Positions 1 through 6,903 of a DNA stretch of 18,604 nt are shown here, piece after piece. The notes under the pieces were generated by a model that was given only the letters and a program-made list of their open reading frames with translations, was not told the origin of the DNA and did not search any database. How positions within the stretch are numbered: the first letter of the stretch is position 1; every line of letters starts with the position of its first letter. This stretch comes from Clostridiales bacterium (GTDB taxonomy: Bacteria; Bacillota; Clostridia; Oscillospirales; Oscillospiraceae): positions 1 to 18,604 of the forward strand of contig SFHI01000046.1 in NCBI GenBank assembly GCA_004555705.1, in the 5' to 3' direction. The translations under genes and the position numbers were made by a program.

Positions 1-64
1 TCGGCACCTTTCCCCTCTAACCGGGGGATTCCCACGCCAGTGTGCGCACTGGCTCGGAATGACA
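1..64 (+). repeat. Right half of a palindromic MITE-like repeat, cut by the window edge
   Basis: This stretch matches the right half of the complete element at 4493-4723, in the same orientation. Bases 1-20 match that element's interior, and 21-64 match its 44-bp right arm. The arm contains the hairpin CCAGTG-TGCG-CACTGG. It has two changes relative to the other copies (ATTCCCACG for ATTGCCACG, and CTCGGAATG for CTCGCAATG). No terminal inverted repeat of the CAAACACCAATTTGTCG type follows, so this copy is decayed at its right end. Confidence 0.8.
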
Positions 65-106
65 GCGTGATTTCTGCGTTTCAACTCTTGACTGGCATTA
101 ACAATT

Positions 107-221
107 GACAATTAAGGAATCCCTTCGGGATGAGATCAAAATATTACCAGCCAAAATATGCTGCTATTTTCAATATCGTCCCGTAGGGACACAATAATTG
201 TCAACTGTCAATTGTCAATTT
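107..221. repeat. Outer palindromic repeat with TGTCAAT heptamers
   Basis: An imperfect inverted repeat spans 107-202. The left side reads GACAATTAAGGAATCCC and then TTCGGGATGAGAT. The reverse complement of the right side reads GACAATTATTGTGTCCC and then TACGGGACGATAT. It ends in a short tandem run of the 7-base unit TGTCAAT (about 199-220). The same left and right halves recur at 3243-3320 and 3575-3609, where a second element lies between them. The repeat ends one base before the stop codon of the HtrA-like gene. Nothing else is seen between 1 and 221. Confidence 0.7.
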
Positions 222-1451
222 TTACTTCTTCGCTTCCTCCACGGTGAGGTAGACGGTGCCCTGTTTGCCGCTGCGGTAGATGGTGGCCTGGATGCTGTCG
301 CCGATCTGGCAGCCGCTCAGCACGGCGTTGAGGGTGCTCATGTCCTTCACGGCGGTGTCCCCAAGGGTCAGCAGGATGTCCCCGGCAACGATGCCCGCCC
401 GGTCGGCGGGGCCCCGGTCCTCCACCTGGGTGATGAGCAGTCCCGCGGGCAGCCGGTAATAGTGCTGGTAGAAGGAGGACAGGGTCTCCCCGCTCAGCCC
501 CAGGGTGGGTCTGCCGGAGACATAGCCCTGGGCGATCAGCTGGTCCACAATGGTTTTCACCGTGGTGCTGGGAATGGCGAAGCCCAGGCCCTCCACCCCG
601 GCCCGGTCCACGAAGGAGCCGATTTTCAGGGTGTTGATGCCCACCACCTGGCCGTAGCAGTCGATGAGGGGCCCGCCGGAGTTGCCGGAGTTCAGGGCGG
701 CGTTGGTCTGGATCAGGCTCATGGTGCGGCCCTCCACGGTCACATCCCGGTTGATGGCGGAGATGATGCCGTTCGTCATGGTGCCACGGAGCTCGGAGCC
801 CAGGGGGTCGCCGATGGCCACCACGGCGTCGCCCACCCGCAGGTTGTCGGAGTCCCCGAACTGGGCGGGGGTCAGATCCGCCGCGTCAATGGACAGCACG
901 GCCAGGTCCGAAACCGCATCCCTGCCCACAACCCGGGCGGTGAACTCCCGGTCGTCGGAAAGCCGCACGGAGATGGTGCCGGCCCCCTCCACCACATGGG
1001 CGTTGGTGACCAGATACCCGTCCCGGGACAATATTACCCCGGTGCCGCTGGCGGAATCCGTGGTAATGGAGATCACCGAGGGGGCGCAGCGGCTATAGAT
1101 TTCCTGGAGGGACAGGCCTCCCTCCTGGGGAATGTTCTCGATGGCCTGGGGGCTGCGCTGGAGGTCCAGGCGGAATTCCGACCCGGACACGGCGGGAACC
1201 GTAGTTTCCGGGACGGCCTCGGGGGCGGACTCCTCCTGGGTGAAGGAAATGGAAAGCTCCGCTTCCTCCTCCCGGGCGGAGAGCTGCCGGAACAGGCGGA
1301 TGTTCAGCACCCCCAGCACCGTGACGATGCCGGTGAGGAAAATCACCAAAATCAGCAGCACGGCCATGAGCCCGGTACGGCTTTTCGGCGGGTCCGTCCG
1401 CCCGGTGCCGTATTCCCAGTTATCCTGGGAAGAATAATGATAATCGTCCAT
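222..1451 (-). CDS. htrA: HtrA/DegP-like membrane-anchored serine protease with PDZ domain
   Basis: A 409-residue trypsin-like protease of the HtrA family, which degrades or handles misfolded envelope proteins on the outer face of the membrane. Residues 1-27 are cytoplasmic, 28-50 form one membrane anchor, and a low-complexity linker rich in E, P and S reaches about residue 110. The protease domain shows the triad H152 (TNAHVVEG), D182 (SDLAVL) and S258 (NSGNSGGPL). One PDZ domain covers about 312-405. An in-frame ATG 45 bases further upstream exists, but the ATG at 1451 is chosen because GGAG lies 8 bases before it and the upstream residues fall in spacer DNA. It is third in the order response regulator, kinase, protease, separated from the kinase by a repeat element. 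That context suggests it is an output of the two-component system, which is an inference. Confidence 0.93.
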   Translation of the reverse strand: MDDYHYSSQDNWEYGTGRTDPPKSRTGLMAVLLILVIFLTGIVTVLGVLNIRLFRQLSAREEEAELSISFTQEESAPEAVPETTVPAVSGSEFRLDLQRSPQAIENIPQEGGLSLQEIYSRCAPSVISITTDSASGTGVILSRDGYLVTNAHVVEGAGTISVRLSDDREFTARVVGRDAVSDLAVLSIDAADLTPAQFGDSDNLRVGDAVVAIGDPLGSELRGTMTNGIISAINRDVTVEGRTMSLIQTNAALNSGNSGGPLIDCYGQVVGINTLKIGSFVDRAGVEGLGFAIPSTTVKTIVDQLIAQGYVSGRPTLGLSGETLSSFYQHYYRLPAGLLITQVEDRGPADRAGIVAGDILLTLGDTAVKDMSTLNAVLSGCQIGDSIQATIYRSGKQGTVYLTVEEAKK

Positions 1452-1486
1452 AAAGAACACTCCATTGAGAATGGTTGATGAAGAAC

Positions 1487-1788
1487 GAATTGACAATTCA
1501 GGCTGCCAAAAAACCTGTCATTGCGAACCAGCGCGCACGCTGGTGTGGCAATCCCCCTGTTGAATGGGACCGGGTGACGATTACCACCAAAAATCGAAAA
1601 ATTCCCCCACTCTGTAGGGCAATTGTCGATACATTTTACTTCTAATCGGGGGATTGCCACGCCAGTGTGCGCACTGGCTCGCAATGACAGCAAAAACGTA
1701 CGAACACCAATTTGTCGGGATAACAGCCTGTTTTTGATATTTGGAAAATGCCCCCAATTGTCAACTGTCAATTGTCAATTGTCAATTG
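1487..1788 (+). repeat. Composite nested repeat between kinase and protease genes
   Basis: The outer boundaries are GAATTGACAATT at 1487 and the heptamer run AATTGTCAACTGTCAATTG ending near 1788, which are inverted relative to each other. Inside are the two 42-bp arms 1516-1557 and 1648-1689. The left arm carries the hairpin CCAGCG-CGCA-CGCTGG and the right arm CCAGTG-TGCG-CACTGG. The inner right terminal repeat CGAACACCAATTTGTCG is at 1701-1717. The matching inner left terminal repeat is missing, so this copy is partly eroded. The right end runs through the stop codon of the histidine kinase gene. Confidence 0.8.
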
Positions 1789-3212
1789 ACCAGCGGCATG
1801 GTGAAGGTGAACTCGGTTTTGCCGTCGCGGCTTGTCACGCTGATGTTCTCGCCGTGGCTGCACACGATGGTTTTCACGATGTACAGTCCCAGGCCCCAGC
1901 CGTCCCGATTCTGGGAGCGGCTCTTGTCCAGCTTGTGGAACCGGTCAAAGAGCAGGCTCAGCTCCTCCGGCGGAATGGTGTCGCCCTGGTTGCTGACGGA
2001 CACATAGGCCTTGCTGCCGCCCTCCCGGATGCGGATGCCGAGCACGCCCCCCTGGGGGCAGAACTTCACCGCGTTGTCTAAGAGGTTGTACACCACCTGG
2101 GTGATGTAGTCCTGGTTGGCCCGGGTGTATACCGGATGCTCCGGCATATCCACCTCCACCTGGAGGCCCTTGTCGTTGATCTTCTTCTCGAAGGTGATGA
2201 GCACCTGGCCCACGGTCTCCTCCAGGTCGAAATGGGTTTTCTTCTCCTCGGGGATGCCCCCCTCGCTCTGGAGCTGGGAGATGTCCAGCATACTCCTCAC
2301 CAGCCGGCTCAACCGCTTGGTCTCGTCGGAGACGATCCGCAGATAATGGTCCCGGCGCTCCGGGGGGATGGTTCCGTCCAGGATCCCGTCCACATAGCCG
2401 GAGATGGTGGTCATGGGGGTTTTCAGCTCGTGGGACACGTTGGCCACGAACTCCTGGCGCTGGTACTCACTCTTCTGCAGGGAGCAGGCCATGTTGTTGA
2501 AGGCCACGGCCAGCTCCTCCATTTCCTCGCTGGAGGAGTCCTCCACCTTTACCCGGGCGTCCAGATCGCCGTGGCCAAAGGCGTTGGCTGCCCGGGCCAT
2601 GTCCCGCAGAGGGCGGCTCTCCCGCCGGGCAAACACGGTGACAGCCAGCACGGAGATCAGCACCACGAACACCGCCGTGGTCAGGAAGATGTTGGAAATC
2701 CGGCCGAGAATTTCCGTAGTGGCCTGGGTGGGGGTGGACACGATGACGATGCCGCTGACCAAGGCGCCGGATTCGGAATTGATGGGCACGCTGACCACAT
2801 ACCGCCGGTCGGAATACAGCCCCCGAATCACCCCCGTGGCCACGTCGGAGCCGGTGGTGAGCACCTTCTGGAGGTACTCCTGGTTGAGCCTCAGGCCCTG
2901 GTGCTCGCAGCCGGAAAGGGCGTCGGAGCAAAGCACCACCTGGCCGGTGCTGTCGCAGATGACGATGTCCGCGTCGCTCACCTGACTGGCCACGTCCAGA
3001 TTCAGCAGGAATTCCCGGCTGGAAAGGCTCCCCTCGATGGAGTAGGCGGCGGCCAGATTGGAGATGGCCTCCGCGTCATTGCGCAGTCCGGCAATGGTGG
3101 TCTCCGTCAGGTATTCCTTCACCAGCAGCTGGAAGGAGGCTCCCAGCACCGTCAGCGCCAGCAGCAGGATCATCGCCACCGTAGAGAAACTGCGGCTGAA
3201 GGAGCTTTTCAT
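1782..3212 (-). CDS. Two-component sensor histidine kinase (HAMP, HisKA, HATPase)
   Basis: A 476-residue membrane kinase that senses an extracytoplasmic signal and phosphorylates the response regulator encoded upstream. Membrane segments are at about 10-31 and 170-195, enclosing an outer sensor domain of about 140 residues. HAMP follows at 195-247. The dimerisation domain has the phosphoacceptor H261 in FVANVSHELKTPMTTI. The ATPase domain shows the N box NLLDNAVKF (about 376-384) and the G2 box GWGLGLYIVK. The G1 region reads SNQGDTIPPEEL rather than the usual DxGxGIP form. The ATG at 3212 is preferred over the one at 3266 because the first 18 residues of the longer form are encoded in repeat DNA and GGGGTGG lies just upstream of 3212. 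The last two codons and the TGA are formed by repeat DNA. It could be PhoR-like, but the ligand cannot be read from sequence. Confidence 0.93.
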   Translation of the reverse strand: MKSSFSRSFSTVAMILLLALTVLGASFQLLVKEYLTETTIAGLRNDAEAISNLAAAYSIEGSLSSREFLLNLDVASQVSDADIVICDSTGQVVLCSDALSGCEHQGLRLNQEYLQKVLTTGSDVATGVIRGLYSDRRYVVSVPINSESGALVSGIVIVSTPTQATTEILGRISNIFLTTAVFVVLISVLAVTVFARRESRPLRDMARAANAFGHGDLDARVKVEDSSSEEMEELAVAFNNMACSLQKSEYQRQEFVANVSHELKTPMTTISGYVDGILDGTIPPERRDHYLRIVSDETKRLSRLVRSMLDISQLQSEGGIPEEKKTHFDLEETVGQVLITFEKKINDKGLQVEVDMPEHPVYTRANQDYITQVVYNLLDNAVKFCPQGGVLGIRIREGGSKAYVSVSNQGDTIPPEELSLLFDRFHKLDKSRSQNRDGWGLGLYIVKTIVCSHGENISVTSRDGKTEFTFTMPLVN

Positions 3213-3242
3213 AGACCAAACCACCCCAATCCAATAGAATGT

Positions 3243-3609
3243 GAATTGACAATTGACAAGGAACAAATGACAATTAAGGTGTCCCTCCGGGATGAAAATT
3301 GCCTATCGGGTTGCCTCAGCAGTCCGACGAATTGGTGTTTGTTCAAGTAACGCTGTCATTGCGAGCCAGTGCGCACACTGGTGTGGCAATCCCCCGGCTG
3401 AATGGAACCAGGTGACGATTACCACCAAAAAAACGCAACAACTCCCACTCCTCGTGGTGCTTTTCGGTACATTTTCCCTCTAACCGGGGGATTGCCACGA
3501 CCAGTGTGCGCACTGGTCTCGCAATGACAGCATTTACTCGCCAAACACCAATTTGCCGTATATTACAGGAGAGAATAATTGTCAACTGTCAATTGTCAAT
3601 TGTCAATTC
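3243..3609 (+). repeat. Nested composite repeat: outer element carrying an inner MITE-like element
   Basis: The outer left half at 3243-3320 begins GAATTGACAATTGACA and continues like 107-140. The outer right half at 3575-3609 ends TGTCAATTC. Between them lies a complete inner element, 3325-3558 (234 bp), bounded by CGACGAATTGGTGTTTG at 3325-3341 and CAAACACCAATTTGCCG at 3542-3558. Inside that are inverted arms 3354-3397 and 3484-3529, each with its own small hairpin. This copy shows most clearly that one repeat sits inside another. It fills the gap between the response regulator and kinase genes. Confidence 0.85.
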
Positions 3610-3615
3610 GAAAAA

Positions 3616-4302
3616 TCAAACGACCTCGAACTTATACCCCACGCCCCAGACGGTTTTCAGGCCCCAGCTGTCGCTGACGCCCTCCAGCTTCTCCCGCAGG
3701 CGCTTGACGTGGACGTCCACGGTCCGGGAATCGCCGAAGTAGTCGAAGCCCCAGACCTCGTCCAGGAGTTGGTTGCGGGTGTAGACCCGGTTGGGGGAGG
3801 AGGCCAGGTAGTACAGAAGCTCCATCTCCTTGGGGGGCGTATCCACCTTCTTGCCGTCCACCAGCAGCTCGAAGGCGTCCATGTCGATGACCAGCTTGTC
3901 GAACACCAGCCGCCGTGCCTTCTTCTCGGCGGAAACCCCGGAGCTGCGGCGGAGCACCGCCTCGATCCGGGCCAGCACCTCCTTCATCTCGAAGGGCTTG
4001 GTGATATAGTCGTCCGCGCCGGTTTTCAGGCCCGTGACCTTGTCGTCGGTCTCCCCTTTGGCGGTGAGCATGATGATGGGGGTCTGGGCCTCGGAGCGGA
4101 TGGTCTTGCACACGGTCCAGCCGTCCATGACGGGCATCATCACGTCCAGCAGCACCAGGTCCGGCTTGATGGCCCGGAATTTGGCAAGGCCCTGGCCCCC
4201 GTCGTAGGCGGTGGTCACAGCGTAGCCCTCCTTCTCCAGATACATCTGCAGAAGCTCAGAAATATTGCGGTCGTCCTCCACGATCAGAACAGAAACAGCC
4301 AT
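3616..4302 (-). CDS. OmpR/PhoB-family response regulator
   Basis: A 228-residue DNA-binding response regulator. The receiver domain occupies about 1-120, with acidic residues D10 and D11, phosphoacceptor D53 (LLDVMMP), the conserved T80 and K102 (TKPF). A winged-helix DNA-binding domain covers about 130-228 and ends in VWGVGYKFEV, typical of the OmpR/PhoB class. The start at 4302 has AAGGAGG 7 bases upstream (4310-4316). It is the first gene of a minus-strand unit followed by its kinase and an HtrA-type protease. Its promoter carries four PhoP-box-like hexamers, which would fit autoregulation. A PhoP or envelope-stress role is plausible, but the specific signal is not decided by the sequence. 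Confidence 0.95.
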   Translation of the reverse strand: MAVSVLIVEDDRNISELLQMYLEKEGYAVTTAYDGGQGLAKFRAIKPDLVLLDVMMPVMDGWTVCKTIRSEAQTPIIMLTAKGETDDKVTGLKTGADDYITKPFEMKEVLARIEAVLRRSSGVSAEKKARRLVFDKLVIDMDAFELLVDGKKVDTPPKEMELLYYLASSPNRVYTRNQLLDEVWGFDYFGDSRTVDVHVKRLREKLEGVSDSWGLKTVWGVGYKFEVV

Positions 4303-4338
4303 ACAAGATCCTCCTTACAATGGTTCCTCTTTCCCCCT

Positions 4339-4402
4339 ATTATAGCGCGAAAGGCAGTTTCTGGGTGAACATTTTGTAAAGAGTTGTCACGCAAAATGTG
4401 AA
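4339..4402 (-). promoter_or_regulatory. Response-regulator promoter with PhoP-box-like hexamers
   Basis: Read on the minus strand, a perfect TATAAT lies at 4344-4339, about 22 bases before the AAGGAGG of the regulator gene. No good -35 box stands 17 bases upstream. Instead there are four related hexamers: TTCACC (4369-4364), TTTACA (4380-4375), GTGACA (4390-4385) and TTCACA (4402-4397), with starts 10-12 bp apart. Hexamers of this type at an 11-bp period, replacing the -35 box, are the described arrangement of Bacillus PhoP boxes. The region also contains an inverted pair ACATTTTG/CAAAATGT. Activation by the regulator itself is inferred. Confidence 0.6.
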
Positions 4403-4415
4403 CGGCAGGTTGTGC

Positions 4416-4444
4416 TTGCAATCGGAAGGAGAATGGAGTATCAT
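4416..4444 (+). promoter_or_regulatory. Probable promoter for uppP-remB
   Basis: TTGCAA at 4416-4421 and TATCAT at 4439-4444 are separated by exactly 17 bases. It faces uppP, and the transcript would start near 4451 and read through the repeat element at 4493-4723 before reaching the uppP start at 4755. It lies immediately beside the PhoP-box-like hexamers of the divergent regulator promoter, so the two could share control. No experimental support is available. Confidence 0.45.
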
Positions 4445-4492
4445 GGGGGAGAACGAATTGACAATTGCGACTGCCGGATTTCCCCGGCAGTT

Positions 4493-4723
4493 CGACAAAT
4501 TGGTATTTGTCGAATATATGCTGTCATTGCGAGCCAGTTCGCAAACTGGCGTGGCAATCCCCCGGATGAATGGAACCAGGTAACGATTACCGCCAAGAAC
4601 CGTAACAATCCCCGCTTTTCCGGGTGCTTTTCGGTACATTTCCCCTCTAACCGGGGGATTGCCACGCCAGTGTGCGCACTGGCTCGCAATGACAGCGTTA
4701 ATTTTACAAACACCAATTTGTCG
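4493..4723 (+). repeat. Complete MITE-like palindromic element in the uppP leader
   Basis: A 231-bp element with 17-bp terminal inverted repeats: CGACAAATTGGTATTTG at 4493-4509 and CAAACACCAATTTGTCG at 4707-4723. Inner arms at 4522-4565 and 4651-4694 match over 42 of 44 positions when inverted. The left arm holds the hairpin CCAGTT-CGCA-AACTGG and the right arm CCAGTG-TGCG-CACTGG. A copy of the outer-element left end, GAATTGACAATT, stands at 4455-4466, with no matching right end. No protein is encoded, and short reading frames across it are chance. Confidence 0.88.
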
Positions 4724-4754
4724 TGCTCATTCACCAGGAAAGGATCAACATACC

Positions 4755-5579
4755 ATGATTGAAATTTTAAAAGCCATTCTCTTCGGCATTGTGGAGGGCG
4801 TGACGGAGTGGCTGCCCATCTCCTCCACGGGGCACCTGATTCTGCTGAACGAATTCATCACCCTGAACGTGTCCGAGGAATTCTCCCAGATGTTTGATGT
4901 GGTCATCCAGCTGGGGGCCATCCTCGCGGTGATCGTGCTGTTCTTCCGGAAGCTCAACCCCTTCGACCCGGGCAAGAAGCCCCGGGAGCGCAAGCGCACC
5001 TGGCGGCTGTGGTTTACGGTCATCGTGTCCATCATCCCCTCGGGGCTGGTGGGGGTGCTGTTTGACGACTGGATGGAGGCCCACCTGCACACCGGTGTCG
5101 TGGTGGCGCTGATGCTCATCGTCTACGGCGTGGCCTTTATTCTGGTGGAGCGGTACAACGCCCGGCGGGAGCCGCAGATTACCAGCGTCTACGACATCGA
5201 CCTGAAAACCGCCCTGCTCATCGGCGCCTTCCAGTGCCTGAGCCTGATCCCCGGCACCTCCCGGTCCGGCAGCACCATCCTGGGCGCCATCCTGCTGGGG
5301 GTCAGCCGCAGCGCCGGCGCGGAGTTTTCGTTCTTCATGGCCATTCCCACCATGGTGGGGGCCAGCGCCATCAAGGGTCTGAAATTTGTGCTCTCCGGCG
5401 TGGCCATCACCGGCACCGAGGTGGGGGTTCTGGTCGTCGGGTGCCTGGTCAGCTTCCTGGTGAGCCTGCTGGTCATCCGTGGCCTGATGGAGTACGTCCG
5501 CCGTCACTCCTTCGCGGCCTTCGGCGTGTACCGGATCGTGCTGGGCATCGTTGTGCTGATTTACTTCCTGGTGGTGTAA
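4755..5579 (+). CDS. uppP: Undecaprenyl-diphosphate phosphatase UppP/BacA
   Basis: A 274-residue multi-span membrane enzyme that dephosphorylates undecaprenyl diphosphate to recycle the lipid carrier of peptidoglycan and other wall polymers. It also confers bacitracin tolerance. The two family signatures are present: EGVTEWLPISSTGH at residues 14-27, containing the acidic and H27 active-site residues, and PGTSRSGST at 156-164, containing R160. About eight membrane segments are visible, and the length is normal for the family. An in-frame ATG at 4659 would add residues encoded by repeat DNA, so the start at 4755 is used, with AGGAAAGG upstream. remB follows after one base, so they are surely co-transcribed. 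Confidence 0.97.
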   Translation: MIEILKAILFGIVEGVTEWLPISSTGHLILLNEFITLNVSEEFSQMFDVVIQLGAILAVIVLFFRKLNPFDPGKKPRERKRTWRLWFTVIVSIIPSGLVGVLFDDWMEAHLHTGVVVALMLIVYGVAFILVERYNARREPQITSVYDIDLKTALLIGAFQCLSLIPGTSRSGSTILGAILLGVSRSAGAEFSFFMAIPTMVGASAIKGLKFVLSGVAITGTEVGVLVVGCLVSFLVSLLVIRGLMEYVRRHSFAAFGVYRIVLGIVVLIYFLVV

Positions 5580-5580
5580 T

Positions 5581-5826
5581 ATGTATCTTTCCATCGGCAA
5601 TGACATGGCCGTGAGGGACTCCTCCATCATCGGCATTTTTGATCTGGACAACACCTCCACCTCCCGCCGGACCCGGGAATTTCTGGACCGGGCGGAGCGG
5701 GAGGGCCGGGTGGTGCCCTGCGACGAGCTGCCCAAATCCTTCGTCCTGACGAGGGAATACGGCTTCGACCGGGTCCACCTCACCGCCCTGGGAAGCGCCA
5801 CCCTGGAGCGCCGCCTGGAAAAATAG
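5581..5826 (+). CDS. remB: RemB-like extracellular matrix regulator (YaaB family)
   Basis: An 81-residue protein resembling Bacillus subtilis RemB/YaaB, a small partner of RemA in control of matrix genes. Family landmarks are the start MYLSIGND, the IIGIFDLDNT segment, the central PKSFVLT and the C-terminal LGSATLERR. It begins one base after the uppP stop codon, so translation is probably coupled. A strong hairpin terminator follows directly. Whether it binds DNA or acts in biofilm control here is inferred from the family only. Confidence 0.85.
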   Translation: MYLSIGNDMAVRDSSIIGIFDLDNTSTSRRTREFLDRAEREGRVVPCDELPKSFVLTREYGFDRVHLTALGSATLERRLEK

Positions 5827-5831
5827 AAAAA

Positions 5832-5869
5832 CCGCGCTGCCATCCCCCGGGACGGCAGCGCGGCTTTTA
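5832..5869. terminator. Intrinsic terminator, probably bidirectional
   Basis: A perfect 10-bp stem CCGCGCTGCC/GGCAGCGCGG (5832-5841 and 5854-5863) is followed on the plus strand by CTTTTAT. On the minus strand it is followed by a run of T residues, TTTTTCTATTTTT. It ends the uppP-remB transcript and can also stop minus-strand transcripts arriving from the 6145-16358 cluster. Confidence 0.9.
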
Positions 5870-5878
5870 TAAGCGGAT

Positions 5879-6129
5879 CGACAAATTGGTGTTTGACGCT
5901 TTGCCTCAAAGTTTCCTGTCATTGCGAGCCAGTGCGCTTAAGTGGCGTGGCAATCCCCCGGTTAGAGGGAAAATGTGTCGAAAAGTGCCCGGAAGAGTGG
6001 GAGTTGCTGCGATTTTTAGTGGTAATCGTTACCTGGTTCCTTTCAACCGGGGGATTGCCACACCAGTCTGCGGACTGGTTCGCAATGACAGGTAATTTGT
6101 AACGCGCATCTTCAAACACCAATTTGCCG
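5879..6129 (-). repeat. MITE-like palindromic element, reversed orientation
   Basis: A 251-bp element with terminal repeats CGACAAATTGGTGTTTG (5879-5895) and CAAACACCAATTTGCCG (6113-6129). Inner arms are at 5917-5961 and 6047-6090. The interior matches the reverse complement of the interior at 4566-4650, so this copy is inverted relative to those at 1-64, 1487-1788, 3325-3558 and 4493-4723. The right-arm hairpin is CCAGTC-TGCG-GACTGG. The left-arm hairpin is damaged (CCAGTGCGCTTAAGTGG). It separates the convergent ends of remB and the membrane gene at 6145. Confidence 0.87.
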
Positions 6130-6144
6130 TCTCCTGGGGGCTTT

Positions 6145-6837
6145 TCAGTGCTTGTTCAGCTTGCACAGGCGGTTGCGTTCGGCGAGGACGGAGGAGGCTT
6201 TGCGGCAGAGCTGCCTGACCGCTGCGCTGTCGCCGTCGATGACGGCGGACTGGAGCTCGTCCACGGCGGCGCTGAGGTCCCGCTCGATTTCCGCCAGGGC
6301 ATCACTGCTGACGGGGTCGGAGTAGCGCAGCTCCTCGGCGAATTTCTTCACCGCGGAGGCCGCGTCGGGGTCGTCGCACTGGGGAGCCATCTGGTTCAGC
6401 TTGGACTGGAGGGCGCGCATCAGGGCCACGTTTTTCTGGAGCTTCCCGTCCTGGCTATGGATTTCCTCCACCACGGCGTCCGCGCTGATGAGCCCGATAA
6501 CCGCCGCGCCAAGCAGGATGGCGTACACCAGCACCGCCGCCCATACCGGAATCCAAAGCCCCAGCGCCATAAAGGTAAGCCCCGCAAGCAGCTGCGCTGC
6601 GCCATACATCACGCCGATTTTCGCAATGGGGAAGCCGTAGAATTTGCTTTTCGCCTCCGGATTTTGGATAAAGGCGATGTAGATCGATGCCGCCACGACC
6701 CCGAAGGCGATCAGGGTGAACAGGAAGCTCACCCAGAACACCGCCGTTTTTACAAAGGGGATCAGAAACGCGATCAGGATGTAGAGGATCAGCAGGATCC
6801 CAAGAGCCGCAATCCCGCGAATGGTATCTTTTTTCAT
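6145..6837 (-). CDS. Four-span membrane protein of unknown function with helical tail
   Basis: A 230-residue protein that I do not recognise. Four hydrophobic segments are visible at about 7-29, 32-56, 72-93 and 97-117. They are followed by a charged, helix-rich cytoplasmic tail (120-230) ending in basic residues. No catalytic motif is seen. The start at 6837 is preceded by GGAAAGGACGG on the minus strand. It lies 66 bases downstream of the 901-aa TIR protein in the same direction, with no terminator between them, so it may be the last gene of the TIR/SPFH transcript. A role as a membrane partner is an inference from position. Confidence 0.8.
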   Translation of the reverse strand: MKKDTIRGIAALGILLILYILIAFLIPFVKTAVFWVSFLFTLIAFGVVAASIYIAFIQNPEAKSKFYGFPIAKIGVMYGAAQLLAGLTFMALGLWIPVWAAVLVYAILLGAAVIGLISADAVVEEIHSQDGKLQKNVALMRALQSKLNQMAPQCDDPDAASAVKKFAEELRYSDPVSSDALAEIERDLSAAVDELQSAVIDGDSAAVRQLCRKASSVLAERNRLCKLNKH

Positions 6838-6903
6838 TCAGTTCCGTCCTTTCCGTTTGTTCTCGATATGCGCCAGCCACGCTTTCCTGCGCACGTTGGG
6901 TTT

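Noticed and set aside
198..1478. Long plus-strand open frame opposite the HtrA gene
   Set aside because: It is a GC-driven shadow of the protease gene: it has no recognisable motifs and a composition rich in G, H and V, and the protease frame shows a complete catalytic triad.
1755..1789. Tandem TGTCAAT units as a CRISPR-like array
   Set aside because: The units are only 7 bases with no spacers, and they form the end of an interspersed repeat.
2136..3350. 404-codon plus-strand frame opposite the histidine kinase
   Set aside because: Low-complexity His/Gly/Val-rich translation without a ribosome site. The minus strand carries clear kinase motifs.
4412..4762. Short frames inside the repeat elements (also at 5886-6102 and 1352-1771)
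   Set aside because: They translate repeat arms (for example CALARND or NWRGNPP), lack ribosome sites, and appear in several frames at once.
4767..5909. 380-codon minus-strand frame opposite uppP and remB
   Set aside because: It runs through both convincing plus-strand genes and the terminator, with a His/Asp/Gln-rich sequence of shadow type.
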